Source: Comamonadaceae bacterium
Lineage (GTDB): Bacteria > Pseudomonadota > Gammaproteobacteria > Burkholderiales > Burkholderiaceae_C
Direction: 5' to 3'
Assembly (NCBI GenBank): GCA_027490485.1
Contig: JAIXYA010000095.1
Coordinates: 1-13,905 of the forward strand
Length of the DNA: 13,905 nucleotides
Shown: positions 6,826 to 13,900 of the stretch, piece by piece
How positions within the stretch are numbered: the first letter of the stretch is position 1
Layout: each line of letters begins with the position of its first letter
Position numbers and translations under genes: made by a program
Notes under the pieces: generated by a model
The model's database searches: none
What the model was told of the DNA's origin: nothing
What the model saw: the letters and a program-made list of their open reading frames with translations, nothing else

Positions 6826-7419
6826 ATGAACATGACTGCACCAAATAGCCCTGCTACCCCCGAAGAAACCGTGTTGTCTAAAACGGATGAGAACCTTGTC
6901 TGGCTAGATTGCGAGATGTCTGGCCTTGACCCCGAAAAAGACAAACTTCTAGAAATTGCTGTGGTGGTGACCGGTCCGCATCTCACGCCGCGCAAAGAAA
7001 GCGCTGTCTGGGTGCTGCACCAATCAGACGCAGTTCTCAACGGCATGGACGCTTGGAATAAAGGTACCCACGGCAAGAGCGGCTTGATTGACAAAGTCAA
7101 AGCCTCCACCTTGAATGAAGAGCAAGTACAAGAGCAACTCATCACCTTCATGAAGCAGTATGTGTCAAAAGGTGTGTCTCCCATGTGTGGCAACACCATC
7201 AGCCAAGACCGGCGCTTTTTGGTCAAGTACATGCCCAAATTTGAAGCTTGGTTTCACTACCGCAATTTGGATGTCAGCACGCTGAAAGAACTCTCCAAAC
7301 GCTGGAAGCCAGAGGTGTATGCCTCATTTAAGAAGCAACAAAGCCATACCGCCTTGGCCGATGTGCATGAATCCATTGATGAGTTGGTGCATTACCGCGA
7401 GCATTTTTTGAAGCTTTGA
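6826..7419 (+). CDS. orn: Oligoribonuclease (3'-5' exonuclease for nanoRNA)
   Basis: Orn degrades 2-5-nt RNA fragments and pGpG to mononucleotides, completing mRNA decay and cyclic-di-GMP turnover. It is a DEDDh exonuclease acting as a homodimer in the cytoplasm. Catalytic residues are all visible: Asp28 and Glu30 in [10 protein letters not shown], Asp128 in [11 protein letters not shown], His174 in SHTALADV and Asp179. The [12 protein letters not shown] segment is also diagnostic. Length is 197 residues against 181 in E. coli, because of an N-terminal extension of about 20 residues. A GAGGA Shine-Dalgarno at 6811-6815 is 10 nt from the chosen ATG; a second ATG two codons later is possible. 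It is divergent from the M48 protease. Confidence 0.97.
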   Translation: MNMTAPNSPATPEETVLSKTDENLVWLDCEMSGLDPEKDKLLEIAVVVTGPHLTPRKESAVWVLHQSDAVLNGMDAWNKGTHGKSGLIDKVKASTLNEEQVQEQLITFMKQYVSKGVSPMCGNTISQDRRFLVKYMPKFEAWFHYRNLDVSTLKELSKRWKPEVYASFKKQQSHTALADVHESIDELVHYREHFLKL

Positions 7420-7617
7420 AAATAATTCTCAGGGTAGACCCTGATCCGTGAGACAATGACTGTTGTTGGGTCACTGACCCACTTGCTACATCTGCCTCTC
7501 ACCTTGGGTTCATACAGTTGAACCACGCCAATATTCATTTATTGGCTTGCTTTGTTTGAAGGTTGATGTTTTTCCAACCTTTGAACGGAGCGCCCGCCGT
7601 TAGGCAGGGCTTTATCT
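7420..7617 (+). promoter_or_regulatory. Hairpin-rich leader between orn and the DEAD-box helicase
   Basis: This 198-nt gap holds five successive perfect or near-perfect plus-strand hairpins: TCAGGG-TAGA-CCCTGA (7429-7444), TGGGTC-ACT-GACCCA (7467-7481), GCCAATA-TTCATT-TATTGGC (7527-7546), AAGGTTG/CAACCTT with a nine-base loop (7559-7581) and GCCCGCC-GTTA-GGC-A-GGGC (7592-7610). None is followed by a clean T-run, so they are not simple terminators. The first may still help end orn transcription. The last lies directly before the helicase start and covers ribosome-binding elements. I find no convincing promoter; a weak TTGTTG at 7463 with TACATC 18 nt later would place hairpin 2 between the hexamers. 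Confidence 0.5.
7584..7610 (+). promoter_or_regulatory. Alternative stem-loops over the helicase ribosome-binding site
   Basis: Two structures exclude each other. Structure A pairs AACGG (7584-7588) with CCGTT (7597-7601), hiding part of GGAG (7587-7590) and leaving AGGG (7606-7609) open, 8 nt before the ATG. Structure B pairs GCCCGCC (7592-7598) with GGCAGGGC (7603-7610, one bulged A), hiding AGGG but placing GGAG only about 8 unpaired bases from the ATG once the stem is folded. Which is favoured, and whether temperature or the helicase shifts the balance, cannot be judged from sequence alone. Confidence 0.35.
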
Positions 7618-9126
7618 ATGACTGATTTGAATTCACACGCCTTGGCTGATGTTGTCCTTGATACAACTGACGAAAACCCAGCTACAACAACTGTTTCTCC
7701 CGCTAAACCTGTAGCCGCTGTAGACGGTTCTGGCTTTGTCGACATGGGGCTTGCCCCCGAACTGCTGGCCGCATTGCGCGACTTGTCATTTACCCAGCCA
7801 ACGCCGGTTCAAGTTCGCGCTATCCCTTTGGCTCTGCAAGACAACGCAGGCAAACCCGCCAACGATTTACTGGTTTCTAGCCAAACTGGCAGCGGCAAAA
7901 CCGCCGCTTTTTTACTGCCTGTCATGCACACCTTGTTGCAACAACAAAAGCAGCAAGAAAAAGCCGAGAACAAAGCCTGGGCTGACAAAGTCGCCCAAGC
8001 TGTGGCAATTGGTGAAGAAGCCCCCAAAAAGCCACGCCGTAAAAATCCCACAGATATACGTCATGTCAAACCCGCCAACCCAGGTGCATTGATTTTGTGT
8101 CCCACCCGCGAATTAGCCCAGCAAGTAGCTAAAGACGCTATCGACTTGGTGCGTCACTGCAAAGGTTTGCGTATCGCTTGTGTGGTGGGTGGCATGCCTT
8201 ACCCCTTGCAAATTGCCCGTTTGCACAATGCTGATTTGGTGGTTGCTACACCCGGTCGTTTGTTGGACTTGCAACGCTCCAAACAACTGCATTTAGACAA
8301 AGTGCAGTTCTTGGTGGTTGATGAAGCCGACCGCATGCTCGATTTGGGTTTTGCTGAAGATTTGGCCGATATCCACAAACTGACCGAGGCGCGTCGACAA
8401 ACCATGATGTTCAGTGCAACTTTTGCGCCGCGCATTCAGCAGTTGGCCGCTCGCATCATGCGAACACCCCAACGCTTGCAAGTCGACTCGCCCCAAGAGG
8501 CACACGCCAATATCAAACAGGTGTTGTTTTGGGCTGATAACCAGCAGCACAAGCGCAAGTTGCTTGACCATTGGTTGCGCGACACCACCATTGACCAAGC
8601 CATTGTGTTTGCGTCTACCCAAATTGAATGTGATGCCTTGGCTGAAGATTTGCAGCAAGTAGGCTTTTCCGCTGTTGCTTTGCATGGCGCATTAAGTCAA
8701 GGTTTGCGTAACCGTCGCTTGCAGGCTCTGCGGGACGGGCGAGTGCAAATTTTGGTGGCGACCGATGTGGCTGCCCGTGGTATTGACGTGCCCAGCATCA
8801 GCCATGTGTTCAATTTTGGTTTGCCCATGAAGCAAGAAGACTATGTCCACCGCATCGGCCGCACAGGCCGCGCTGGTCGCGATGGCTTAGCGGTGACTTT
8901 TGCCGAGTGGCGTGACCGTCGCAAAATTTTGGACATCGAACATTTCACACAGCAGACTTTGCGTGCTGACATGATTCCTGGCTTGGAGCCTACCCAACGT
9001 TCTCCTCGCGCACCCAGCGGCGCAGAGCCAAAGCGCTTTGGCAAACCTTCAGGCGGCCGCTCATACGCGGGGGCTGCTGCTAAACGTGGTTCTGGCTTTA
9101 AGCCACGCGGCCCAGCCCGCGGTTGA
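7618..9126 (+). CDS. DEAD-box ATP-dependent RNA helicase (RhlE/SrmB-like)
   Basis: This is a superfamily-2 RNA helicase that unwinds short RNA duplexes with ATP, with likely roles in ribosome assembly, RNA decay or cold adaptation. All core motifs are intact: Q-motif FTQPTPVQ (58-65), motif I SQTGSGKT (88-95), Ia PTRELAQQ (162-169), Ib TPGR (211-214), II DEAD (235-238), III SAT (266-268), V ATDVAARGID (381-390) and VI HRIGRTGRAGR (411-421). A charged, Gln/Lys-rich insertion of about 45 residues (108-153) separates motifs I and Ia. The C-terminal tail (about 455-502) is basic and Gly/Arg/Pro-rich, typical of RNA-binding extensions. An N-terminal 40-residue tail is unconserved. Assignment to RhlE rather than DbpA or SrmB is uncertain. 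Translation probably depends on the structured leader. Confidence 0.95.
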   Translation: MTDLNSHALADVVLDTTDENPATTTVSPAKPVAAVDGSGFVDMGLAPELLAALRDLSFTQPTPVQVRAIPLALQDNAGKPANDLLVSSQTGSGKTAAFLLPVMHTLLQQQKQQEKAENKAWADKVAQAVAIGEEAPKKPRRKNPTDIRHVKPANPGALILCPTRELAQQVAKDAIDLVRHCKGLRIACVVGGMPYPLQIARLHNADLVVATPGRLLDLQRSKQLHLDKVQFLVVDEADRMLDLGFAEDLADIHKLTEARRQTMMFSATFAPRIQQLAARIMRTPQRLQVDSPQEAHANIKQVLFWADNQQHKRKLLDHWLRDTTIDQAIVFASTQIECDALAEDLQQVGFSAVALHGALSQGLRNRRLQALRDGRVQILVATDVAARGIDVPSISHVFNFGLPMKQEDYVHRIGRTGRAGRDGLAVTFAEWRDRRKILDIEHFTQQTLRADMIPGLEPTQRSPRAPSGAEPKRFGKPSGGRSYAGAAAKRGSGFKPRGPARG

Positions 9127-9170
9127 AAAAACTTTGGGTGCTATCGCTCGTTGAGCGAAGTACCCAAGGT
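9126..9170 (-). terminator. Intrinsic terminator of the type I secretion operon
   Basis: In the minus-strand RNA, 9170-9159 folds against 9142-9131 and 9158-9153 against 9149-9144 around a three-base loop. This gives blocks of 6, 2 and 6 base pairs plus a 2-bp base, interrupted by two mismatches and one bulge. A run of six T (9131-9126) follows. The hairpin overlaps the last codons of hlyD, and the T-run starts at the helicase stop region. In the plus-strand sense no T-run follows, so it mainly serves the minus-strand operon. Confidence 0.7.
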
Positions 9171-10325
9171 CTTGATCACAGGTTTTAACAAATAGGTAAG
9201 TAAGTTCCGTGTGCCTGTGCGTATATCTACACTAGCTGTCATTCCTGGTTTGATTTCCATCAATGCGACCTTGGAATTCTCTTGGTCTTTGGCGATACCG
9301 ATAGTGACCTTGTAATAGACACTGGGTTGACCCGAAGGTGTGTTGATCAATGAGCCCTGTGCATTCGAGTCTGAAAGTGTGTCTGGACTGATGTCGATCA
9401 ATTCGCCTTTCAAGTTTCCATAAATACTGTAGTCGTATGCGTCAAGTGTGATCAAAACAACTTGTCCTTTAACCAATTGACCAATGTCAGAGGGCGGCAC
9501 TTTGGCCTCCAGCAGCAAAGCATCGCCTACAGGCGCAATTTGCATGAGTTCGTCGCCGGGGCGCAGTACACCACCCAAAGTGTGAATTTTCAAAGTCTTC
9601 ACGACGCCATCCATTGGCGCCATGATGTCTGTGTGAGACAACAAACTTTCAGCGCCGTTGAGTTTTTGGTTCTGGCTGGACAACTCATCCTCAATACGCG
9701 TCATTTCGGTACGCGTGTCTTGTAAATATTTGTTTTTTGTTGCGGCTATACGCCCTTCAATTTCAGTGACTTGGCGTTTGGCACGCAAAACATCGAGTTC
9801 GCTGACATCGCCACTTTTAAACAAGTTATCGTTCATGCGCTTTTCTTGCATTGCCATGGCTAAACCATCTTGCATGGTTCGAAGTTCCTCGTCCAACGAA
9901 CGCTTTCGCTGTGCGTACAGACCCTGTTGCGCAGAGACAAACTCGGGATAGCGTCTGAACTCAGAACCAAATTGGGGTGTTTGAAATTGGACCTCGGCCT
10001 TGGCACGTATCAATGCCGCTTTGAGTGACATGGTGCGGGCTCGTGTCTCTTCAAGGTTGGCTTGGACCCTTTCTTTTTCCAGCACGGCCAGCAATTGACC
10101 ACTGGTGACGGTGTCACCTTCTTGAACCGTGAGTTCTTTCAAGACACCGCCATCGGCGGTTTGTACCAATTGGGTTCTGGCGCTCAAAATGACCTGCCCT
10201 GTGGTGTGAACAGTTTGGTCAATTTCAAAATAGCCCGCCCAAGCGATAAATGCCGCCAAGCACGCTGACAGCAGCAGAATCAAGCGACCGCTTTTTTTGT
10301 CCTCATCTAGGTAGTCGTCGCTCAT
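9141..10325 (-). CDS. HlyD-family type I secretion periplasmic adaptor
   Basis: This is the membrane-fusion protein linking an inner-membrane ABC exporter to an outer-membrane TolC-type channel. It has a short cytoplasmic N-terminus, one transmembrane helix at about 13-33, and then a biotinyl-lipoyl half (TTGQVILSA and DGGVLKELTVQEGDTV, about 42-68). A helical hairpin (about 75-215) precedes the second lipoyl half and beta-barrel (SHTDIMAPMDGVVKTL near 235, then LRPGDELMQIAPVGDALLLEAKV). The C-terminal EIKPGMTASVDIRTGTRNLLTYLLKP stretch near residues 357-382 is the HlyD-family signature region. At 394 residues the hairpin is shorter than in RTX-hemolysin HlyD (about 478). The start overlaps the ABC gene by ATGA and lacks a Shine-Dalgarno, so translation is probably coupled. 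It is the last gene of the operon. Confidence 0.95.
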   Translation of the reverse strand: MSDDYLDEDKKSGRLILLLSACLAAFIAWAGYFEIDQTVHTTGQVILSARTQLVQTADGGVLKELTVQEGDTVTSGQLLAVLEKERVQANLEETRARTMSLKAALIRAKAEVQFQTPQFGSEFRRYPEFVSAQQGLYAQRKRSLDEELRTMQDGLAMAMQEKRMNDNLFKSGDVSELDVLRAKRQVTEIEGRIAATKNKYLQDTRTEMTRIEDELSSQNQKLNGAESLLSHTDIMAPMDGVVKTLKIHTLGGVLRPGDELMQIAPVGDALLLEAKVPPSDIGQLVKGQVVLITLDAYDYSIYGNLKGELIDISPDTLSDSNAQGSLINTPSGQPSVYYKVTIGIAKDQENSKVALMEIKPGMTASVDIRTGTRNLLTYLLKPVIKTLGTSLNER

Positions 10326-12454
10326 GCGGATTTGGCTTGTTGGCGTATGGGTGTGACTGGGTTGGGATTTTGCAACCGCTCCAACACTTTGTCTTTGGGG
10401 CCATCCAGCACAATTTCATGGTTGGCAACCACGATCAACCTGTCTACCAGTGCGAGGAGCTCATGTTTATGGGTGGTCATGACCAAGGTGTCTGTCGGCC
10501 TTAGGGTGACAGACAAAGTTTGAATAAGCTGTTGTTCAGTTTGCCTGTCCATCGATGAGGTGGGCTCATCGAGCAGCCAAATTTTGGGCTGTCTTAAAAA
10601 TACGCGGGTAAGGTGAACCAGTTGACGTTGACCGGCAGACAAGCCCATGCCTCCCTCGGAGATGGGCAGTTGCAAACCTTTAGGGTGGTTTTTAATGACC
10701 AACTGGAGCAAGCCAGTTTTTTCTGCGGCTGCCAGCAATTGATCGTCGCCGGGATCGAGCATTCCCAAAATAAGGTTCTCTCGCAAGGTACCGGCAAACA
10801 AACGACCCTCTTGCCCCAAGAAGCCCATGTTTTCAGCCAGCAAGGGCTTACTCAGTTGGGAGATATCCATGTGGTCAAGCAAAACCCGCCCTTCTTGTGG
10901 CTTGTACATGCCTGACAACAAGCGAAGCAACGTGGTTTTGCCCGAACCAATCGGTCCAATGATGCCAATTTTTTCACCAGCTGTTATGTGCAGTTTGTTG
11001 ACTTGCAATGCTTTTTGTGGACTGTCGCGGTAGCTGGAGCTGACTTTTTCTAGGGCGTAAGTGCCATGAATGGTTTGAGGCGTGAGAGGGTGTTCTTGTC
11101 CATGGTGGTCGTCCTCCAATTTCCAAATTCTGTCCAAACCTTGTAGGGCTGCTTTCACATGTCCCCACTGCAAAAGCAGTGCAGGCAACATGCTGACAGG
11201 GGTCAAAATGCGGCCAGCCAAGATGGAGCAAGCAATCAAGCCCCCTATGGTGGTCAAGCCGGCAGACACCAGCAGTGCGCCTATAGCCACAATCAGGATA
11301 TAGGCAACTTGTTGTAGGGTGGCGGTGGTGTGCTGGTTTCTTTCGGTGATGTGTCGCAAACGCATTTCGTGGTGGCGAGATTCATCTGCGGCACCCATCC
11401 AGCGACTCAACATTCGCCAACCACCCTGGCCCGACTTGATCGTCTCTGCGCCCTCAATGCTTTCTACCAAAATCCCCGTTTTAAAGTTGCTTAAGTGTGT
11501 GGCGCTGCTGGCCAATTTTTCGATATTTTTACGATGCCAGATCCCACTGAAAAGCGCCACCAAAAAGAACATCACAGGAATGGCTACCAAATAGGGATGA
11601 CCTATCAAAGCAATCAGCACTAAAAAAATGATCACAAACGGCGCATCCACCAGCGCATGGGTGGTGGCTGTGGTGAGAAAGCTGCGAACCGTTTGGTAGG
11701 CATTCATTTGGGCGGCCAAACTGCCCACACTGGAAGGCAATTGGTCTAAGCGAATAGACAACAAGCGCATGAAGATTTTGCGTGATAGACGCTGGTCAAC
11801 CGAGTCAATCAACACATCGTAAAGCGAAGACCTTGCGTGCTTCATCAAGTACTCCACCACCAGCGCCATCAGCACGCCCAATGTCAGCACCGTCAAGGTT
11901 TGCATGGCATTGGTAGGGATGACGCGGTTATAGATTTGCATGCTGTAGAGCGAGGTGCCCAAGACCAAGACATTGATGGCGGTGGTTGCCAGCAAGATTT
12001 CAAACAACCGCGTAGGGTGAGAGAACAACTGCTGTTTGATGAGGCTGAATACGGGACTTGTGGACGAGTCAAACGGCTTTAACAAAGACAGCTTGACCAA
12101 CTGGCTGTTCTTTTGGGTGGGCATGTCGTTGATTGATTCGACAAATTTTTGTTGATCCTCAAGCCACGTCTCAATGATCCACTTTTGATGCGCGTTTTGC
12201 CCGCGAACCACAAACCAACCCAACAAAGGGTTATGCGCCAACAAGGGCATATTGGCAGGATCGGGTTTGCGAAGCCAGCGTGGTTGCGGCACCAACAATA
12301 GGCTCGAAAGTGTGTTGATAGTTTGCTTAACGTTTTTGGGCTTGCGTTGTTTGACATCAGCAACGGCTTGCAACAAGGCTGAGCGATCAATGGGGTTTTG
12401 CTGCAATTGCGCAATGCGAACCAGGCAGGCGGGCAGTGATTGCATCATGCTCAT
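10322..12454 (-). CDS. Type I secretion ABC transporter, fused permease and ATPase (LssB/LapB-type)
   Basis: This is the inner-membrane motor of a type I secretion system, exporting an unfolded protein with a C-terminal signal. Three domains fill 710 residues. The N-terminal domain (about 1-130) sits where a C39-like domain occurs but shows no catalytic Cys/His pair. The transmembrane domain (about 150-430) has several hydrophobic helices and the SLYSMQIYNRVIP motif of the LssB group. The nucleotide-binding domain (about 460-700) has Walker A GPIGSGKTT (500-508), signature LSAGQRQ (605-611), Walker B IWLLDE (625-630), D-loop SSMD and switch His662. The ATPase looks fully active. Family members often export large adhesins or RTX proteins; no substrate gene lies in the window. 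The ATG overlaps the tolC-like stop by ATGA and has no Shine-Dalgarno. Confidence 0.95.
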   Translation of the reverse strand: MSMMQSLPACLVRIAQLQQNPIDRSALLQAVADVKQRKPKNVKQTINTLSSLLLVPQPRWLRKPDPANMPLLAHNPLLGWFVVRGQNAHQKWIIETWLEDQQKFVESINDMPTQKNSQLVKLSLLKPFDSSTSPVFSLIKQQLFSHPTRLFEILLATTAINVLVLGTSLYSMQIYNRVIPTNAMQTLTVLTLGVLMALVVEYLMKHARSSLYDVLIDSVDQRLSRKIFMRLLSIRLDQLPSSVGSLAAQMNAYQTVRSFLTTATTHALVDAPFVIIFLVLIALIGHPYLVAIPVMFFLVALFSGIWHRKNIEKLASSATHLSNFKTGILVESIEGAETIKSGQGGWRMLSRWMGAADESRHHEMRLRHITERNQHTTATLQQVAYILIVAIGALLVSAGLTTIGGLIACSILAGRILTPVSMLPALLLQWGHVKAALQGLDRIWKLEDDHHGQEHPLTPQTIHGTYALEKVSSSYRDSPQKALQVNKLHITAGEKIGIIGPIGSGKTTLLRLLSGMYKPQEGRVLLDHMDISQLSKPLLAENMGFLGQEGRLFAGTLRENLILGMLDPGDDQLLAAAEKTGLLQLVIKNHPKGLQLPISEGGMGLSAGQRQLVHLTRVFLRQPKIWLLDEPTSSMDRQTEQQLIQTLSVTLRPTDTLVMTTHKHELLALVDRLIVVANHEIVLDGPKDKVLERLQNPNPVTPIRQQAKSA

Positions 12455-13722
12455 GGTTTTGAATGAATCTGAGAGTAGTTGTTGATGGTCAAAATATGCA
12501 GGTGCCAGCTGGTTTGCAATTCAGCACCTCGCAGCTCAGCCAATTGCATCTCGTTTTGGGCCACATCTTTGGCCACAGTCATCAAGTCAAGCCAAGTCTT
12601 GCGCCCGGCATTGAACTGCCGCTCAAAAGACTCCAGCACCGATTGGGAGGCTGATAAAGCACCTTGAATCGCTTGCGTTCTTTGCTAGATAGATCGTATT
12701 GCACTGACATCATTCATCACCAATTCGCGGATAAGCCGCTGTTGCGATTGAATTTCGAATTCGCTGGTATCTTCTTGCGCTTTGGCAGCATCTATTTGGC
12801 TAAAGCTAGATAGACCAGGACCAAATTTGCTGTTGACACCAATAAAAATGCGTGTGTTGGCGCTGGTATCTGTTGAAAAATAGTTACCGAATTGGCGTTC
12901 CGCCCTTAAATAAATATCGGGTTTCAAGGCGGCCGCTTTTTCTTGCGCACTGGCACGAGAAATCAGTGCCTGCGCCTTGGCTTTTTGCAGTTCAGGCGAC
13001 TGCATTTGTGCATTGGCTAACAATGATTCAAGGAGTTGGGTGTGTTGTATCGGGCCTGTCATATCAGCTTTGAGTTGAGCTGCATTCAAGGTGGTGCCTG
13101 TCAATTCAATCAACTTCTGAATAGCCAGTTCCGATTGCAACTTGGCTGAAAACAGTTCGCCTGAAGTTGCATCCAATCGGCCTTGAACGAGAGTAAGGTC
13201 ACTTTGGGGAGAAGCCCCTTGGGCAATGCGGTTCTTAGCTTGCTGCAAAAGTTTTTGGTGGATAGCCAAACTTTTTTCGATGGATTGTGTTTTTAATTCC
13301 GCGCTGCTCCAATCGGAATAGGCTTGAACCACCTTGAGCGCAATTTGCTGGCGTGTTTCACGCACGCTGGCTTGGCTCAGCTGCAAGTTGGCCTTGGCTT
13401 TGTCTAGTTGGGCAGTGAATTGACCGCCGGTGAAGATGGGTTGGGTAATGCGAACGGTAGCGACACCATCGCTGCCGATATAACTGGGATCGGCGCTGTC
13501 TCTTTTGACACTCTCGTAACTGAGTTGTGGGGTTGGGTATCTTTGGTACTCGGCAGTTTCAATGCCGCTTTGTGCTGCCTTTTGATTGGACAGTTGGGCG
13601 CGTACGCTGGGGTGTGACTCGATGGACCATTGAATCAATTGCCCTAAATTAAAGCTTTGTGCAGCAGCCCAGCCATGGAGAAAGCTGATTAAAATGCCAA
13701 TGGTGATTCGATGCCACAACAT
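12451..13722 (-). pseudogene. TolC-family outer-membrane channel interrupted by an in-frame amber codon
   Basis: The gene encodes an outer-membrane efflux protein (AggA/LapE-like) that would complete the secretion tripartite complex. A signal peptide is evident (MLWHRITIGILISFLHGWAA, cleavage near AAAQ-S), followed by two OEP repeats with long Gln/Ala-rich coiled-coil helices. Codon 346 is TAG (12687-12685), after NDVSAIRSI. The same frame then continues for 77 codons (QRTQAIQGALSASQS, then VLESFERQFNAGRKTWLDL) to a TGA that overlaps the ABC gene by ATGA. That downstream part is the conserved last helix region of the family, so the true gene is 423 codons with a point nonsense change. Stopping at 12685 gives 345 residues lacking the final helix and strand, probably unable to form a pore. 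Readthrough or a sequence error would restore it. The start has no Shine-Dalgarno. Confidence 0.85.
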
Positions 13723-13732
13723 GCTTGTTTTG

Positions 13733-13750
13733 AAAAAAAAAAAAAAAAAA
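13733..13750. repeat. A18/T18 homopolymer upstream of the tolC-like start
   Basis: Eighteen consecutive A on the plus strand read as eighteen T in the sense of the secretion operon, ending 10 nt before the tolC-like ATG. The intervening bases CAAAACAAGC contain no Shine-Dalgarno. A U-rich tract at this position could bind ribosomal protein S1, or vary in length by slippage. Confidence 0.9.
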
Positions 13751-13761
13751 TTGGTTGATTT

Positions 13762-13782
13762 GTAAATTAATTGTTAAATTAC
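13762..13782. promoter_or_regulatory. Imperfect 21-bp dyad upstream of the secretion operon
   Basis: GTAAATTAA-TTG-TTAAATTAC has nine-base arms with a single mismatch. It contains TAAATTA twice in direct orientation (13763 and 13775), 12 bp apart. It lies 40-60 bp upstream of the tolC-like start, a reasonable operator position, but its low complexity weakens the case. Confidence 0.3.
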
Positions 13783-13882
13783 AGGGTATTGTGAGATTTT
13801 TTGAATGCATTGCTTTAAAAAACAGCTTAGATAAAGGCACTTTCTTCCTTCATCTCATTTAAGCGTTGCGAAACAACCTCGG

Positions 13883-13900
13883 ATTCACTAATTGGTGAAT
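13883..13900. promoter_or_regulatory. Near-perfect 18-bp palindrome at the right edge
   Basis: ATTCACTAATTGGTGAAT has perfect ATTCAC/GTGAAT arms and pairs at every position except one T-G in the centre. This could be a regulator-binding palindrome for the secretion operon or for a divergent gene outside the window. It could instead be a weak hairpin near the end of a neighbouring unit, since TATTT follows on the plus strand. Confidence 0.3.

Noticed and set aside
7429..7444. First hairpin after orn as a rho-independent terminator
   Set aside because: A 6-bp stem with a four-base loop, but no T-run follows, so it does not meet the usual definition.
12451..12639. Short minus-strand reading frame of 62 codons as a separate small gene
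   Set aside because: It is the in-frame continuation of the tolC-like gene after the TAG, carrying conserved OEP sequence, so it is part of the interrupted gene and not an independent one.
12685..12687. TAG recoded as pyrrolysine or another non-standard amino acid
   Set aside because: TolC-like channels are not known to use such residues, and nothing in the window suggests recoding machinery; nonsense mutation, ordinary suppression or sequence error are simpler.
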